Part shown: positions 26,080-33,865 of the stretch, piece after piece
How positions within the stretch are numbered: the first letter of the stretch is position 1
Layout: every line of letters starts with the position of its first letter
Assembly: GCA_900544375.1 (NCBI GenBank)
Contig: UQUZ01000009.1
Span: forward strand, 1-64,000
Length of the DNA: 64,000 nucleotides
Direction of reading: 5' to 3'
Origin: an uncultured Oscillospiraceae bacterium
GTDB taxonomy: Bacteria > Bacillota > Clostridia > Oscillospirales > Acutalibacteraceae
The notes under the pieces: model-generated
The model's input: the letters and a program-made list of their open reading frames with translations, nothing else
The model's database searches: none
What the model was told of the DNA's origin: nothing
Program-made: the position numbers and the translations under genes

Positions 26080-27102
26080 ATGAAACGAATTCTGTGCGCT
26101 GTGACGGCGCTAACCTTATTTATTACGCTTCTGACAGCCTGTGGAGGGCCGAAAACGGCGCTGCATATCGGCGGCGCACAGGTCAGCAGTGAAATATATA
26201 CGTATTATTATGATCTGGTAAAACGCTCGCCGGAGCAGTATCCTGGTGATGCGCGGGAAAATACGATCAGCCTATGTAAGGAATATGTGGCGGTTAATAC
26301 ACTTGCGGCGGAGCGGTCGATCACTCTAAAAACGGAGCGCGAGGCAGCCGCTTCAGCATGGGTTAATCAACAGTGGAAGTTTTTCAGCACCTACTATACG
26401 GGGCTGGGGATCAGCAAGCAGACGCTGATGAAGGTTCGGGAAAACGAGGCGCGAAGGGAGCTTCTGCTGGAGGCCTATTATGGGGCGAATGGATTGCAGC
26501 CGGTGGCGGAGGATGCGCTGAAGGATTATTTCTCCAAGCACTTTGTGGTGTTCAAATCGATCAATGGGTATTTGACCGATACGAACGACGCAGGCGAATC
26601 TGTGGCGCTTAGCGACGACCGCATTGAGGAAATTAAAAAGCAATTTAATACGATGGCGGATTCCATTAGCAAGGGCACCTCGATTGAGGAGGCCAACACG
26701 AAATATTTAGAATCTCAGAATAGCACCAGTGTCGGTGAGTTCACCGCATCGGTGATTAACGGCGGAAACACGGATTATCCGGAGGGGTTTTACGATCAGG
26801 TTGTGGCGATGAAAAATGGCGACGTGAAGGTGATCACGCTTTCCACCTTCATTTATGTGGTGCAGAAGCTGGATGCTTTGGGCGAGAAGGGCAGCTATTT
26901 CACGCAATACCGCACAGATGTGCTTCAAAGCATGAAGGGGGAAGACTTCCAAAAGCTTTTGCAAGAGCGGAAAGACTCCTTTGAAGTGGAGGAGAAAGGC
27001 GGGGTACTCAGGCGCTGTGAAAAAGTTGTGGATGAAAAGCGGCCACTGAATGGCGGAGAAAGCACGGCATCCCAAGCGCGACAGACGGCGCCATCCACCT
27101 GA
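26080..27102 (+). CDS. Extracytoplasmic foldase-like lipoprotein (PrsA/SurA-type architecture)
   Basis: 340 residues. Signal peptide with lipobox LLTACGG (lipidated Cys near residue 20). The helical N-terminal region with conserved IGGAQVSSEIYTYYYD and VNTLAAERSITL and the arm regions resemble SurA_N/PrsA chaperones; the middle (YLTDTNDAGESVALSDDRIEEIKKQF with VGEFTASVIN and VVQKLD) looks like a degenerate peptidyl-prolyl isomerase (parvulin) domain. The Ser/Thr/Gln-rich tail is probably disordered. Likely assists folding of exported proteins outside the membrane; isomerase activity is unproven. ATG 26080 follows GGAGG; a terminator at 27121-27162 follows. Confidence 0.72.
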   Translation: MKRILCAVTALTLFITLLTACGGPKTALHIGGAQVSSEIYTYYYDLVKRSPEQYPGDARENTISLCKEYVAVNTLAAERSITLKTEREAAASAWVNQQWKFFSTYYTGLGISKQTLMKVRENEARRELLLEAYYGANGLQPVAEDALKDYFSKHFVVFKSINGYLTDTNDAGESVALSDDRIEEIKKQFNTMADSISKGTSIEEANTKYLESQNSTSVGEFTASVINGGNTDYPEGFYDQVVAMKNGDVKVITLSTFIYVVQKLDALGEKGSYFTQYRTDVLQSMKGEDFQKLLQERKDSFEVEEKGGVLRRCEKVVDEKRPLNGGESTASQARQTAPST

Positions 27103-27120
27103 ACGAAGGATAAAAACAAG

Positions 27121-27162
27121 AGGCTGTTGCGAAAATCTTTGCATTTTGCAACAGCCTTTTTT
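27121..27162 (+). terminator. Terminator with TTGC-AAAAT/ATTTTGCAA core
   Basis: AGGCTGTTGC (27121-27130) pairs with GCAACAGCCT (27148-27157), followed by a T-run. Its core resembles hairpins at 17015-17041, 30264-30292 and 46367-46407. Confidence 0.82.
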
Positions 27163-27169
27163 CATTGGA

Positions 27170-27946
27170 ATGGGGGGTTATTCATTGAATCTGTTTCGCC
27201 TTTTTAGCAGCGGCGCGCTATTGTTGTTTGCGCTGTACTGTTTGATTTTTGATCGTACGCTCCCCTTTTCGATGCCTACGGCCGTTTTGATTGTTGCCAC
27301 GGTGTATCTGGCCGTTTTTCCGGTGAAGGATATGCTATCCCGGTTCAATCGCACGCTTTATAAAGGTCGTCAGTTTGCTAAAAATTATGAAAAAACTCCA
27401 ATGTTGGATGAAGTGGAATTCCAGCGGATGAAAAAACAGTATGACCGGAGGGCTTGGTATGCCATGCTTTTTTGGCTTGCATTTCTGGCGGCGGTAGGAG
27501 GCCTGTACGCGGTTGGGGTTTTTGATCGGGCATGGATTTTCTTTTTCTTTGCCTTCTCGGATTTCTGCGTTTATTTCGCGGTGTTTTTTTGGTGCCCGTT
27601 TCATCGGATCATCATCAGGCCGAGCTGCTGCATGGAATGTCGAATTTTTAACTGGGATAGCTTTTTTTCCTATAGTTTTCTGCTTTTCCTACCCAGTGTT
27701 TATAGTATCATCCTAGTGGGCCTGGCGCTGTGCTCGCTGGTGGAATGGGAAATCACCTATCATAAATATCCCAAGCGATTTTATCGGATGTCCAATCAAA
27801 AGCTGACGTGTGAAAACTGCGATCTGGAGGCGTGCAAAAACCATCATAAAAAACGGTTTCACAGAACGCTATGTGAAAAATACAGAAGAGAAGGTGAGGA
27901 GAGGCCGGCAGCCCTATCGGATAGGGAATCATCAATGACAAAATGA
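27170..27946 (+). CDS. Unrecognised membrane protein with Cys-rich cytoplasmic segments
   Basis: About 258 residues. Four hydrophobic segments are visible (roughly residues 10-28, 33-50, 95-115 and 120-140), and a fifth near 165-190. A CCMEC cluster precedes the last membrane segment, and a CENCDLEAC cluster with several His lies in the basic C-terminal tail, suggesting a metal site. I do not recognise the family. ATG 27170 has little ribosome site; TTG 27185, 7 nt after GGGGGG, is a plausible alternative. It starts immediately after a terminator, so it may depend on read-through or an internal promoter. Confidence 0.6.
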   Translation: MGGYSLNLFRLFSSGALLLFALYCLIFDRTLPFSMPTAVLIVATVYLAVFPVKDMLSRFNRTLYKGRQFAKNYEKTPMLDEVEFQRMKKQYDRRAWYAMLFWLAFLAAVGGLYAVGVFDRAWIFFFFAFSDFCVYFAVFFWCPFHRIIIRPSCCMECRIFNWDSFFSYSFLLFLPSVYSIILVGLALCSLVEWEITYHKYPKRFYRMSNQKLTCENCDLEACKNHHKKRFHRTLCEKYRREGEERPAALSDRESSMTK

Positions 27947-27952
27947 AACAGG

Positions 27953-27993
27953 CGGGGAGCGCTGCAAACCGTTATCGTTTGCAGCGCTCCCCG
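27953..27993. terminator. Perfect 17 bp bidirectional terminator hairpin
   Basis: CGGGGAGCGCTGCAAAC (27953-27969) and its complement (27977-27993) flank a 7 nt loop. Located between the convergent membrane-protein and GH18-like genes, with short T-rich tracts on the + side. Confidence 0.7.
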
Positions 27994-28094
27994 AAAATTT
28001 TTGCGGGCATGGATTGATGCGAAACCGTGTTGTGGCCTTCGCCCACGGGCAAAGCGATGAACTTGTGCGTGGATCCACCGTTTTCTTCGTGCTT

Positions 28095-29558
28095 TTACCG
28101 ATGTGTAGCCGCCATTCCCATCGCACGGAACAGGGATAGCCCGTTTTCATAGGGGAGATCCCCCGCGTAGTTCCAAACCATCATTCCGCCCAAACCAAAA
28201 TCCATCGCATAGGCGGTCTTATCATAGACCATCTGGCATCCGTTATAATAGCGGGGAGAGGTTGCGGTCACCTGAACAGGCGCGTTGTTCTGCCACTCGG
28301 TAACCTCTTGGGGGCCGGTTGCTACATTGCCAAACCAGCCGAGTTGTTCTGCCTCTGTTTTATAATCAAACCATTGGGCGGCCCGATCCGTGGGGCGGGC
28401 ATAAAACGGAATGCCGAGATCGAGCTGCTCCTTTTTTAAGCCCTTTTTCAAAAGCGCGTTGATCTCCGTTACCACGCAGGGATAAAAAGGCGCATGGTAA
28501 CCGTCCTCATCAAACATATCATAAGTCATAACCTCGACGAGATCAAGCTTCTCGATAGTCTCCCGGGAAGCCTTAAACGCCCAGCTCTGAACGGCGATAC
28601 CGAGCCGTTTTTCACCGAGGGCCTCATCAAGTGAGAGAAGGAACTGATCAAAAACCTTCCAATCCTTTTTGCGTAGAGGATATTCCCAGTCGAAGAAAAC
28701 GCCGTCCAAATCGTATTGATCGAGCAATTGTGTGATGGATTGTATCAGATTTTTGCCGTTGACACCGGACATGGCCGCCTTATGCAGGTCGGCCTTGGCA
28801 TACATGGATTTGTTCCAATCCTCAATGCCTGACGGCGCGTCAGGGCCGAGCAGGTTGACATAGAGCCGGATATCTCTGCTTGAGACGGCTTCCCGCACGT
28901 TTTGGAGAGCTGTTTCAAAAACTTGCCGACCGTCTAGCTGCTGGCCATCAATCTTTTTATCCTGAAAGGAGAGATTGCCGTTTTGATCAAAAACGAGGCT
29001 GCCAAATAGGATCGCATCCGTAATCACATCGAAGTGCCCGTCGCTTATGGCCTCACGGTCATAAACGCTGTCGGTTATAACATAGGAGGTAACGCGAAAT
29101 CCCTCTGGTTTACTGCCCGCAACCCGATAGGCCTCGATGCCCTCTAACGTGAAGTCGGCGCCGTCTATGATGGTGAGACGCAGGGAGGATGTGGTCACCT
29201 CCGGAAAGGCGCAATAGCGATAAGCGTCTACTTTATCATTTCGATAAATCGTTTCATAACCGTCTCCTTTTGGGATTTGAAGCTCGAAAGCGCGGATGCT
29301 TGCGCCCTTTTCCCGCAAGACGACCGTATTGACCGCGACCTCTTTGGGAAAGACGATTTCCAGGGAGCTATTTTTGGTCCCGTTCCATTTTCCGGTTATA
29401 GCGGCGCCTGTCTCCGCATCCTTCATGGAGGCTGTTTCCATTAAATTTTCCTCCGTGATAAAATCAGCTGATTTTGGCGCCTTGCCGCATCCAGTCGATC
29501 CCATGAGCAATAAAAGCGCCAGAAAAGCCGCCAGCGGTCGGATTTTTTTTCTCTTCAT
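28095..29558 (-). CDS. GH18-like glycoside hydrolase lipoprotein
   Basis: 487 residues. Signal peptide with lipobox MGSTGCG. Residues about 45-140 form a beta-rich region resembling F5/8C carbohydrate-binding modules (IVFPKEVAVNTVVLRE, YCAFPEVTTSSLRLTI). The C-terminal part is a GH18 barrel: YDLDGVFFDWEYP matches the DXXDXDXE catalytic motif region with Glu as proton donor, then VEVMTYDMFDEDG and the final barrel strand GLGGMMVWNYAGD. GH18 enzymes act on chitin or N-acetylglucosamine-containing glycans, including peptidoglycan (YaaH/SleL-like). It follows the gtrA-like gene by 26 nt, so a shared role in surface glycans is plausible. Confidence 0.82.
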   Translation of the reverse strand: MKRKKIRPLAAFLALLLLMGSTGCGKAPKSADFITEENLMETASMKDAETGAAITGKWNGTKNSSLEIVFPKEVAVNTVVLREKGASIRAFELQIPKGDGYETIYRNDKVDAYRYCAFPEVTTSSLRLTIIDGADFTLEGIEAYRVAGSKPEGFRVTSYVITDSVYDREAISDGHFDVITDAILFGSLVFDQNGNLSFQDKKIDGQQLDGRQVFETALQNVREAVSSRDIRLYVNLLGPDAPSGIEDWNKSMYAKADLHKAAMSGVNGKNLIQSITQLLDQYDLDGVFFDWEYPLRKKDWKVFDQFLLSLDEALGEKRLGIAVQSWAFKASRETIEKLDLVEVMTYDMFDEDGYHAPFYPCVVTEINALLKKGLKKEQLDLGIPFYARPTDRAAQWFDYKTEAEQLGWFGNVATGPQEVTEWQNNAPVQVTATSPRYYNGCQMVYDKTAYAMDFGLGGMMVWNYAGDLPYENGLSLFRAMGMAATHR

Positions 29559-29584
29559 AACTGCGACATGCCCCTTCTCATTCT

Positions 29585-30091
29585 TTATTCTGCCTTGTGC
29601 TGTTGTTCTCGCGTTGCCTGCTGCTCCTTACGGCCGAGGTCATTGGTGTTGATCGATTTACCGAACACCACAAAACGGTCAAACAAAAATTCCGTGACGA
29701 AATTGATCAGCATGGTGCCAATTTGAACGAGATAATAATTCCAGCCGATTCCGGTCAGCGCTCCTACCCACCATGTAGACACAGGGGAAAACACAGCGTA
29801 GTATCCAGCTACTTTCAGCATAGCGATCGGAATGTTATTTGCGGATTTAAACGTGAATTTTCGGTTGAACGTGAAGTTCCATAAAACAGATAGGACTAAG
29901 CCCGTGATATAGCACGCCATGGGAGGCCAATGAAACAGCTCTTTACAGATCGTGGAGCTTATGATTTGAATGCCCCCCGCACTGATAGAAAATAGGGTGA
30001 ATTTGACTGCCTGGAGCAGATTTTGCTTTTTGGTAAGCTTTGGTTTGCCAGGTACAGAGGGAATAACGTTGGGCTCTGTGCTTTCATTCAT
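29585..30091 (-). CDS. GtrA-family membrane protein
   Basis: 168 residues with four membrane helices; FTLFSISAGGIQIISS, NFTFNRKFTFKS and NFVTEFLFDRFVVF are the typical GtrA/DPMS3 blocks. The family works with polyprenyl-linked sugars, often as a flippase or helper for surface glycan glucosylation. ATG 30091 has AAGGAG upstream; the frame extends 11 codons beyond without support. Transcribed with the GH18-like gene. No cognate polyprenyl glycosyltransferase lies beside it. Confidence 0.85.
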   Translation of the reverse strand: MNESTEPNVIPSVPGKPKLTKKQNLLQAVKFTLFSISAGGIQIISSTICKELFHWPPMACYITGLVLSVLWNFTFNRKFTFKSANNIPIAMLKVAGYYAVFSPVSTWWVGALTGIGWNYYLVQIGTMLINFVTEFLFDRFVVFGKSINTNDLGRKEQQATREQQHKAE

Positions 30092-30256
30092 ATTTCTGCG
30101 CTCCTTCATATCGTAATTATTCAAAAGCAGCCACGAAGGGCTGTTTGATACGGCAGAAAACTGAAGATCTATATTTTATTATAGCAGTCTGTTTGAATAT
30201 TGTAAAGAATGCATTGGTTTTATTTATATAACAAATATAAATTATTCATTCTATAT

Positions 30257-30292
30257 AAAAATAAGGCGTTTTGCATATTTTGCAAAACGCCT
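30257..30292 (-). terminator. Terminator of the lipoprotein gene at 30324
   Basis: AGGCGTTTTGCA and TGCAAAACGCCT form a perfect 12 bp stem; on the minus strand it is followed by TATTTTTA. Confidence 0.75.
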
Positions 30293-30323
30293 CGTTGCGC
30301 TACCCTCGATTTGTTTATCGTTT

Positions 30324-31229
30324 TTACCAGTTGATCGTAAACCAATCTCCCAAGTGGATTGCAAGGGATGCTTTGATCCCACTTCCCAATTTGACGTCAA
30401 AATTCATGGTAACGGCAGGCATATCGTAATAAACTTTTTGCAGTTTCCCATTGGGGCCAACCGTTGCCTGAATGGTAGAATCAGAATAGGAAATATCGAT
30501 GCTGTTAAATTTCACCATACCCTTTACCGCATCGGTAATCTGGTTTTTCGAAATTGTGGAGAAAGCTTTGGAAACGCTGCTCCCCTTTACCTTGAGCGTA
30601 ACGACATAATTGCTGCCGCTCTTTTTACACGTGGCCGATGTAACGTCAGAGGCTGTCAATTTGCTGGAATAGCTCTGTCCGCCTACATAAAAATTTTCTT
30701 TTTTCTCAGCGGCTGAAGAGTAGGTTTCGTTTACACTCTTCGGGGAGTCGGAGAGAAATGCTTTCATCAACGTATTCGCAATGCTTTCCAGGATTCCATT
30801 GTTGATTTGCGGCGCTTTCGCCAAGCTCGCCTGATTCTGTGTTTTTGTAATACTCTTCGCCTTTGATTTCGCATCGTTTGCCGCTGTGTTGTAATAATTA
30901 ATAAGCGCGGCCTTCGACATTTTGGTCGGGTCGTTTTCATCGGCTTTCGGCGCAGTGCTTTTTTCTTCCTGCGGTTGTTTTTCGCTTGGCTGCGTTGCGG
31001 AAACATCGCCGGATACCGGGAGGGTGTCCGTGCTCTCATCCAGGCTTGGCTCAGATGCGCTGGCCCCGCCTGTTTCCCCGGCGGGAAGAGTTTCCTCGTT
31101 TGACGGCTGATTTCCACTGATGGATGGATCTGTGCTGGGCTCATCCGATTCTCCTGGCGAGCAGGCAGCCAGCGTGGCTGTCATAGAAAGAGCCAATAAA
31201 ACCGCAAGTAAACGTTTACTCTTTTTCAT
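30324..31229 (-). CDS. Lipoprotein of unknown function, paralogue of the one at 37726
   Basis: 301 residues. Signal peptide with lipobox TLAACSP, then a Ser/Thr/Glu/Pro-rich linker to about residue 100, then a folded C-terminal domain of about 190 residues beginning KAALINYYNTAANDAKS. The domain contains QSYSSKLTASDVTSATCKK and ends in a strand-rich part. The same order of blocks occurs in the lipoprotein at 37726-38664. I recognise no named family. The linker suggests that the domain is held away from the membrane through the cell wall. ATG 31229 has GGGAG upstream. AT-rich leader and its own terminator: monocistronic. Confidence 0.75.
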   Translation of the reverse strand: MKKSKRLLAVLLALSMTATLAACSPGESDEPSTDPSISGNQPSNEETLPAGETGGASASEPSLDESTDTLPVSGDVSATQPSEKQPQEEKSTAPKADENDPTKMSKAALINYYNTAANDAKSKAKSITKTQNQASLAKAPQINNGILESIANTLMKAFLSDSPKSVNETYSSAAEKKENFYVGGQSYSSKLTASDVTSATCKKSGSNYVVTLKVKGSSVSKAFSTISKNQITDAVKGMVKFNSIDISYSDSTIQATVGPNGKLQKVYYDMPAVTMNFDVKLGSGIKASLAIHLGDWFTINW

Positions 31230-31416
31230 AAAAATAGAACTCCCTTCTCTCTTGTGTGGGCCCCTATTCCGTATGGTCTTACCTACCCACAAGTCTATAC
31301 GGTATAAAATTAATAGAAAATGAAAAGAATGTCAAGATAATATTATTTAAATTTATTTATTGTTTATATTTTATTAAAATTTTGTGAAACTGGAATAATG
31401 ACACTAAAAAAGCCTC

Positions 31417-31445
31417 TTGTCAAAGCGAGAAAAATCGGCTATACT
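31417..31445 (+). promoter_or_regulatory. Promoter of the serS T-box transcript
   Basis: TTGTCA (31417-31422), 17 bp spacer, TATACT (31440-31445). The 180 bp before it (31230-31416) is AT-rich with no gene. Confidence 0.75.
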
Positions 31446-31451
31446 AATAGA

Positions 31452-31680
31452 AAATCAGCCAAGATGAAAGTAACGGCCTGTTCAGCCTTTTTCAGAGAGC
31501 CGGTGGTCGGTGGAAACCGGTAAAGAGGCAGGCTTTTCCACTTTCGGAGCTGCCGGCGAGGAACCGGAGGGGCGTGCCCGTTACAGCACGGATCAAAGAG
31601 GCCGGCTTACCGGCAAAATGGGTGGCACCGCGGAGAATTTGCTTCCGTCCCATAAGGGGGGACGGAAGCTTTTTATTTTG
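31452..31680 (+). ncRNA. T-box leader, serine specific
   Basis: The antiterminator T-box TGGGTGGCACCGCGG is at 31619-31633. The terminator GCTTCCGTCCC/GGGACGGAAGC (31641-31651 with 31659-31669) is followed by TTTTTATTTT. In stem I, TCC at 31537-31539 followed by A sits in the expected specifier-loop position and is a Ser codon. Uncharged tRNA-Ser would prevent termination and raise serS expression. Confidence 0.93.
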
Positions 31681-31720
31681 CCGCTCTTCTAGAGTAAGGA
31701 GATTTGAAAGGAGAATTTGT

Positions 31721-33001
31721 ATGTTAGACATCAAATTTTTGCGGTCCAATCCGGAGCTTGTCAAGGAGAATATCCGGAAAAAGTTTCAGGAGGAAAAGGT
31801 AGCGCTGGTCGACGAGGTAATCGAGCTGGATGAAAAATGCCGTGCTGCACGCACGCGCTGCGAATATCTGCGCAGCCAGCGTAACACGATCAGCAAGCAG
31901 ATCGGTGCGTTTATGGCAAAGGGGCAGCGGGAAGAGGCGGAGCAGGCAAAAAAGAGCGTCTCTGATATGGCGGAGGAGATGAGCCGCCTGGATGCGGAGG
32001 TAAACGAGCTCTCCGCCCAAATCCGTGAGCGCATGCTGGTGATTCCCAATATCATTGATCCAACCGTCCCGATCGGCAGGGACGACAGCGAAAACGTAGA
32101 GCTGGAGCGCTTTGGCGAGCCGCGTGTGCCGGAATATGAAGTGCCCTATCATGTGGAGATTATGGAGCGCTTCAGCGGCATTGATCTGGACAGCGCGCGC
32201 AAAACAAGCGGCAACGGCTTTTATTACCTGCGGGGGGATATTGCCCGGCTGCACTCCGCGATTCTTTCCTATGCACGGGATTTTATGATTGATAAGGGCT
32301 TTACCTATTATGTGCCGCCCTTCATGATCCGCGGGAACGTTGTAGATGGCGTGATGAGCTTTGCCGAAATGGAAAACATGATGTATAAGATCGAGGGGGA
32401 GGATCTCTACCTGATCGGCACGAGCGAGCATTCCATGATCGGCAAATTCATCGACACGCTGCTGGAGGAAAAGGAACTGCCGCAAGCGCTCACGAGCTAC
32501 TCTCCCTGCTTCCGCAAGGAGGTGGGCGCGCACGGCATCGAAGAGCGCGGGGTTTACCGCATCCATCAGTTTGAAAAGCAGGAGATGGTGGTTGTCTGCC
32601 GGCCGGAGGAGAGCAAGGAGTGGTTTGAAAAGCTCTATCATTATACCATTGAATTTTTCCGCAGCCTCGATATTCCGGTGCGTTCGCTGGAATGCTGCTC
32701 CGGCGACCTTGCGGACCTGAAGGTCAAGAGCATCGACGTAGAGGCATGGTCCCCCCGCCAGCAGAAGTATTTCGAGGTGGGAAGCTGCTCGAACCTTGGC
32801 GACGCGCAGGCCCGTAGGCTTGGCATCCGTGTGCGCAATAAGGAAAAGGGCAACTATTTCCCGCACACGCTCAACAACACGGTGGTGGCCCCGCCCCGCA
32901 TGTTGATCGCCTTTTTGGAGAACAATTTGCGGGCGGATGGTTCTGTTGCTATCCCGGAGCCGCTGCGGATGTATATGGGCGGGAAGGATGAAATAAAATA
33001 A
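31721..33001 (+). CDS. serS: Seryl-tRNA synthetase
   Basis: 426 residues, class II. The N-terminal coiled-coil arm (about residues 25-105) that grips tRNA-Ser is evident, followed by motif 2 CFRKEVGAHGIEERGVYRIH with GTSEHSMIG upstream, and motif 3 in VAPPRMLIAFLENN. ATG 31721 lies 8 nt after AAAGGAG; upstream open frame is the T-box. Terminated at 33069-33107. Confidence 0.97.
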   Translation: MLDIKFLRSNPELVKENIRKKFQEEKVALVDEVIELDEKCRAARTRCEYLRSQRNTISKQIGAFMAKGQREEAEQAKKSVSDMAEEMSRLDAEVNELSAQIRERMLVIPNIIDPTVPIGRDDSENVELERFGEPRVPEYEVPYHVEIMERFSGIDLDSARKTSGNGFYYLRGDIARLHSAILSYARDFMIDKGFTYYVPPFMIRGNVVDGVMSFAEMENMMYKIEGEDLYLIGTSEHSMIGKFIDTLLEEKELPQALTSYSPCFRKEVGAHGIEERGVYRIHQFEKQEMVVVCRPEESKEWFEKLYHYTIEFFRSLDIPVRSLECCSGDLADLKVKSIDVEAWSPRQQKYFEVGSCSNLGDAQARRLGIRVRNKEKGNYFPHTLNNTVVAPPRMLIAFLENNLRADGSVAIPEPLRMYMGGKDEIK

Positions 33002-33068
33002 GTTTGGTTTATTCCTCTAGTCAAAATGGTTTTACTTGGCGGCAAATTTGGTGAAGGAGTTGCGAACC

Positions 33069-33107
33069 AAAAAGCCATCCCGAATCTTAATCCGGGATGG
33101 CTTTTTT
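33069..33107. terminator. Bidirectional terminator between serS and queT
   Basis: AAAAAGCCATCCCG and CGGGATGGCTTTTTT pair around a 10 nt loop, with A and T tracts on both sides serving the convergent genes. Confidence 0.88.
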
Positions 33108-33143
33108 ATATTGATTTCTTCATATATCTAATTATCTATTTGC

Positions 33144-33674
33144 TCATTTTTTCACAGTGGGCGGAAAAATCACCCTTGCCGCTCCGCTTTTCTCCAGCGC
33201 CATACCCAACGGCAGACCCAGCAGATAACAGACCGCAAGCTGGCCGAGGCCCACCTGCACGGCGGCGATCAGGAACCCCCAAAAGGAAGCCGCCTCGCCG
33301 GGCGTGAACAGCGTGATTTGCAGTCCAACGATTATGGCGTTTACCAATACGGGCGGCAGGGGCGCGAGCACGGGCACGTTTTTAATCCGCACCTTGCGCA
33401 CCGCCCGCGTGAGCAGCGCGGCGATCAGGGAGGCGGCCGTGCCGAAAACCAGATCCAGTGGGTATGGGCTCGCAAGGTTGCCGATCAGGCAGCCAATGGC
33501 AAGGCCAGGTACTGCGGCGGGCGTGAAGATTGGCAGAATGGTTAGCGCTTCTGAGAAACGGAATTGGATGCTTCCATAGGCAAGATTAAGGGCCATGGCC
33601 AGATAGGTTAGCGCAGCATAAATCGCAGCAATCATTCCCGCTTGGGCGAGATAGAGAAGGGTTCCTTTTTTCAT
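33144..33674 (-). CDS. queT: QueT-family ECF transporter substrate-binding component
   Basis: 176 residues, about six membrane helices. IQFRFSEALTILPIF and LAIGCLIGNLASPYPLDLVFGTAASLIAALL are hallmark QueT blocks. QueT is an S component thought to import queuosine precursors using shared EcfA/A'/T modules, which are not in this window. The minus-strand leader (33675-33760) was inspected for a preQ1 riboswitch, and none could be convincingly drawn. Confidence 0.88.
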   Translation of the reverse strand: MKKGTLLYLAQAGMIAAIYAALTYLAMALNLAYGSIQFRFSEALTILPIFTPAAVPGLAIGCLIGNLASPYPLDLVFGTAASLIAALLTRAVRKVRIKNVPVLAPLPPVLVNAIIVGLQITLFTPGEAASFWGFLIAAVQVGLGQLAVCYLLGLPLGMALEKSGAARVIFPPTVKK

Positions 33675-33742
33675 TTTATTTTCACTCCATAGTTTTGATT
33701 TGGAGCTGCGGCTGCCGCGAAAAAGTTCACAGCAGTCGCATA

Positions 33743-33853
33743 CTCCCGTCAGGATGGTTTCGAACTGACGTAAAATGCTTTTTGAGCGAGAAGGGTAAAA
33801 TGGGCGTTTTACCCTTCTCGCTTGCTCCTGTCAGGATGGTTTCGAACTGATGT
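33743..33853. repeat. 29 bp direct repeats around a 16 bp perfect hairpin
   Basis: Copies at 33743-33771 and 33825-33853 differ at only two positions and share CAGGATGGTTTCGAACTGA. Each has arms GTCAG/CTGAC or a near version. Between them AGCGAGAAGGGTAAAA pairs perfectly with its complement across TGGGCG. The central hairpin, followed on the minus strand by CAAAAAGCATTTT, may terminate the GH3 gene. The direct repeats are unexplained. Confidence 0.7.
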
Positions 33854-33865
33854 GGTTCATGAAAA

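Noticed and set aside
31724..32866. 380-codon open frame antisense to serS
   Set aside because: Shadow of the GC-rich third positions in serS; no start signal, no recognisable domain.
33675..33760. preQ1 riboswitch upstream of queT
   Set aside because: Expected on functional grounds, but I could not find the C-rich loop and A-rich tail or a convincing pseudoknot.
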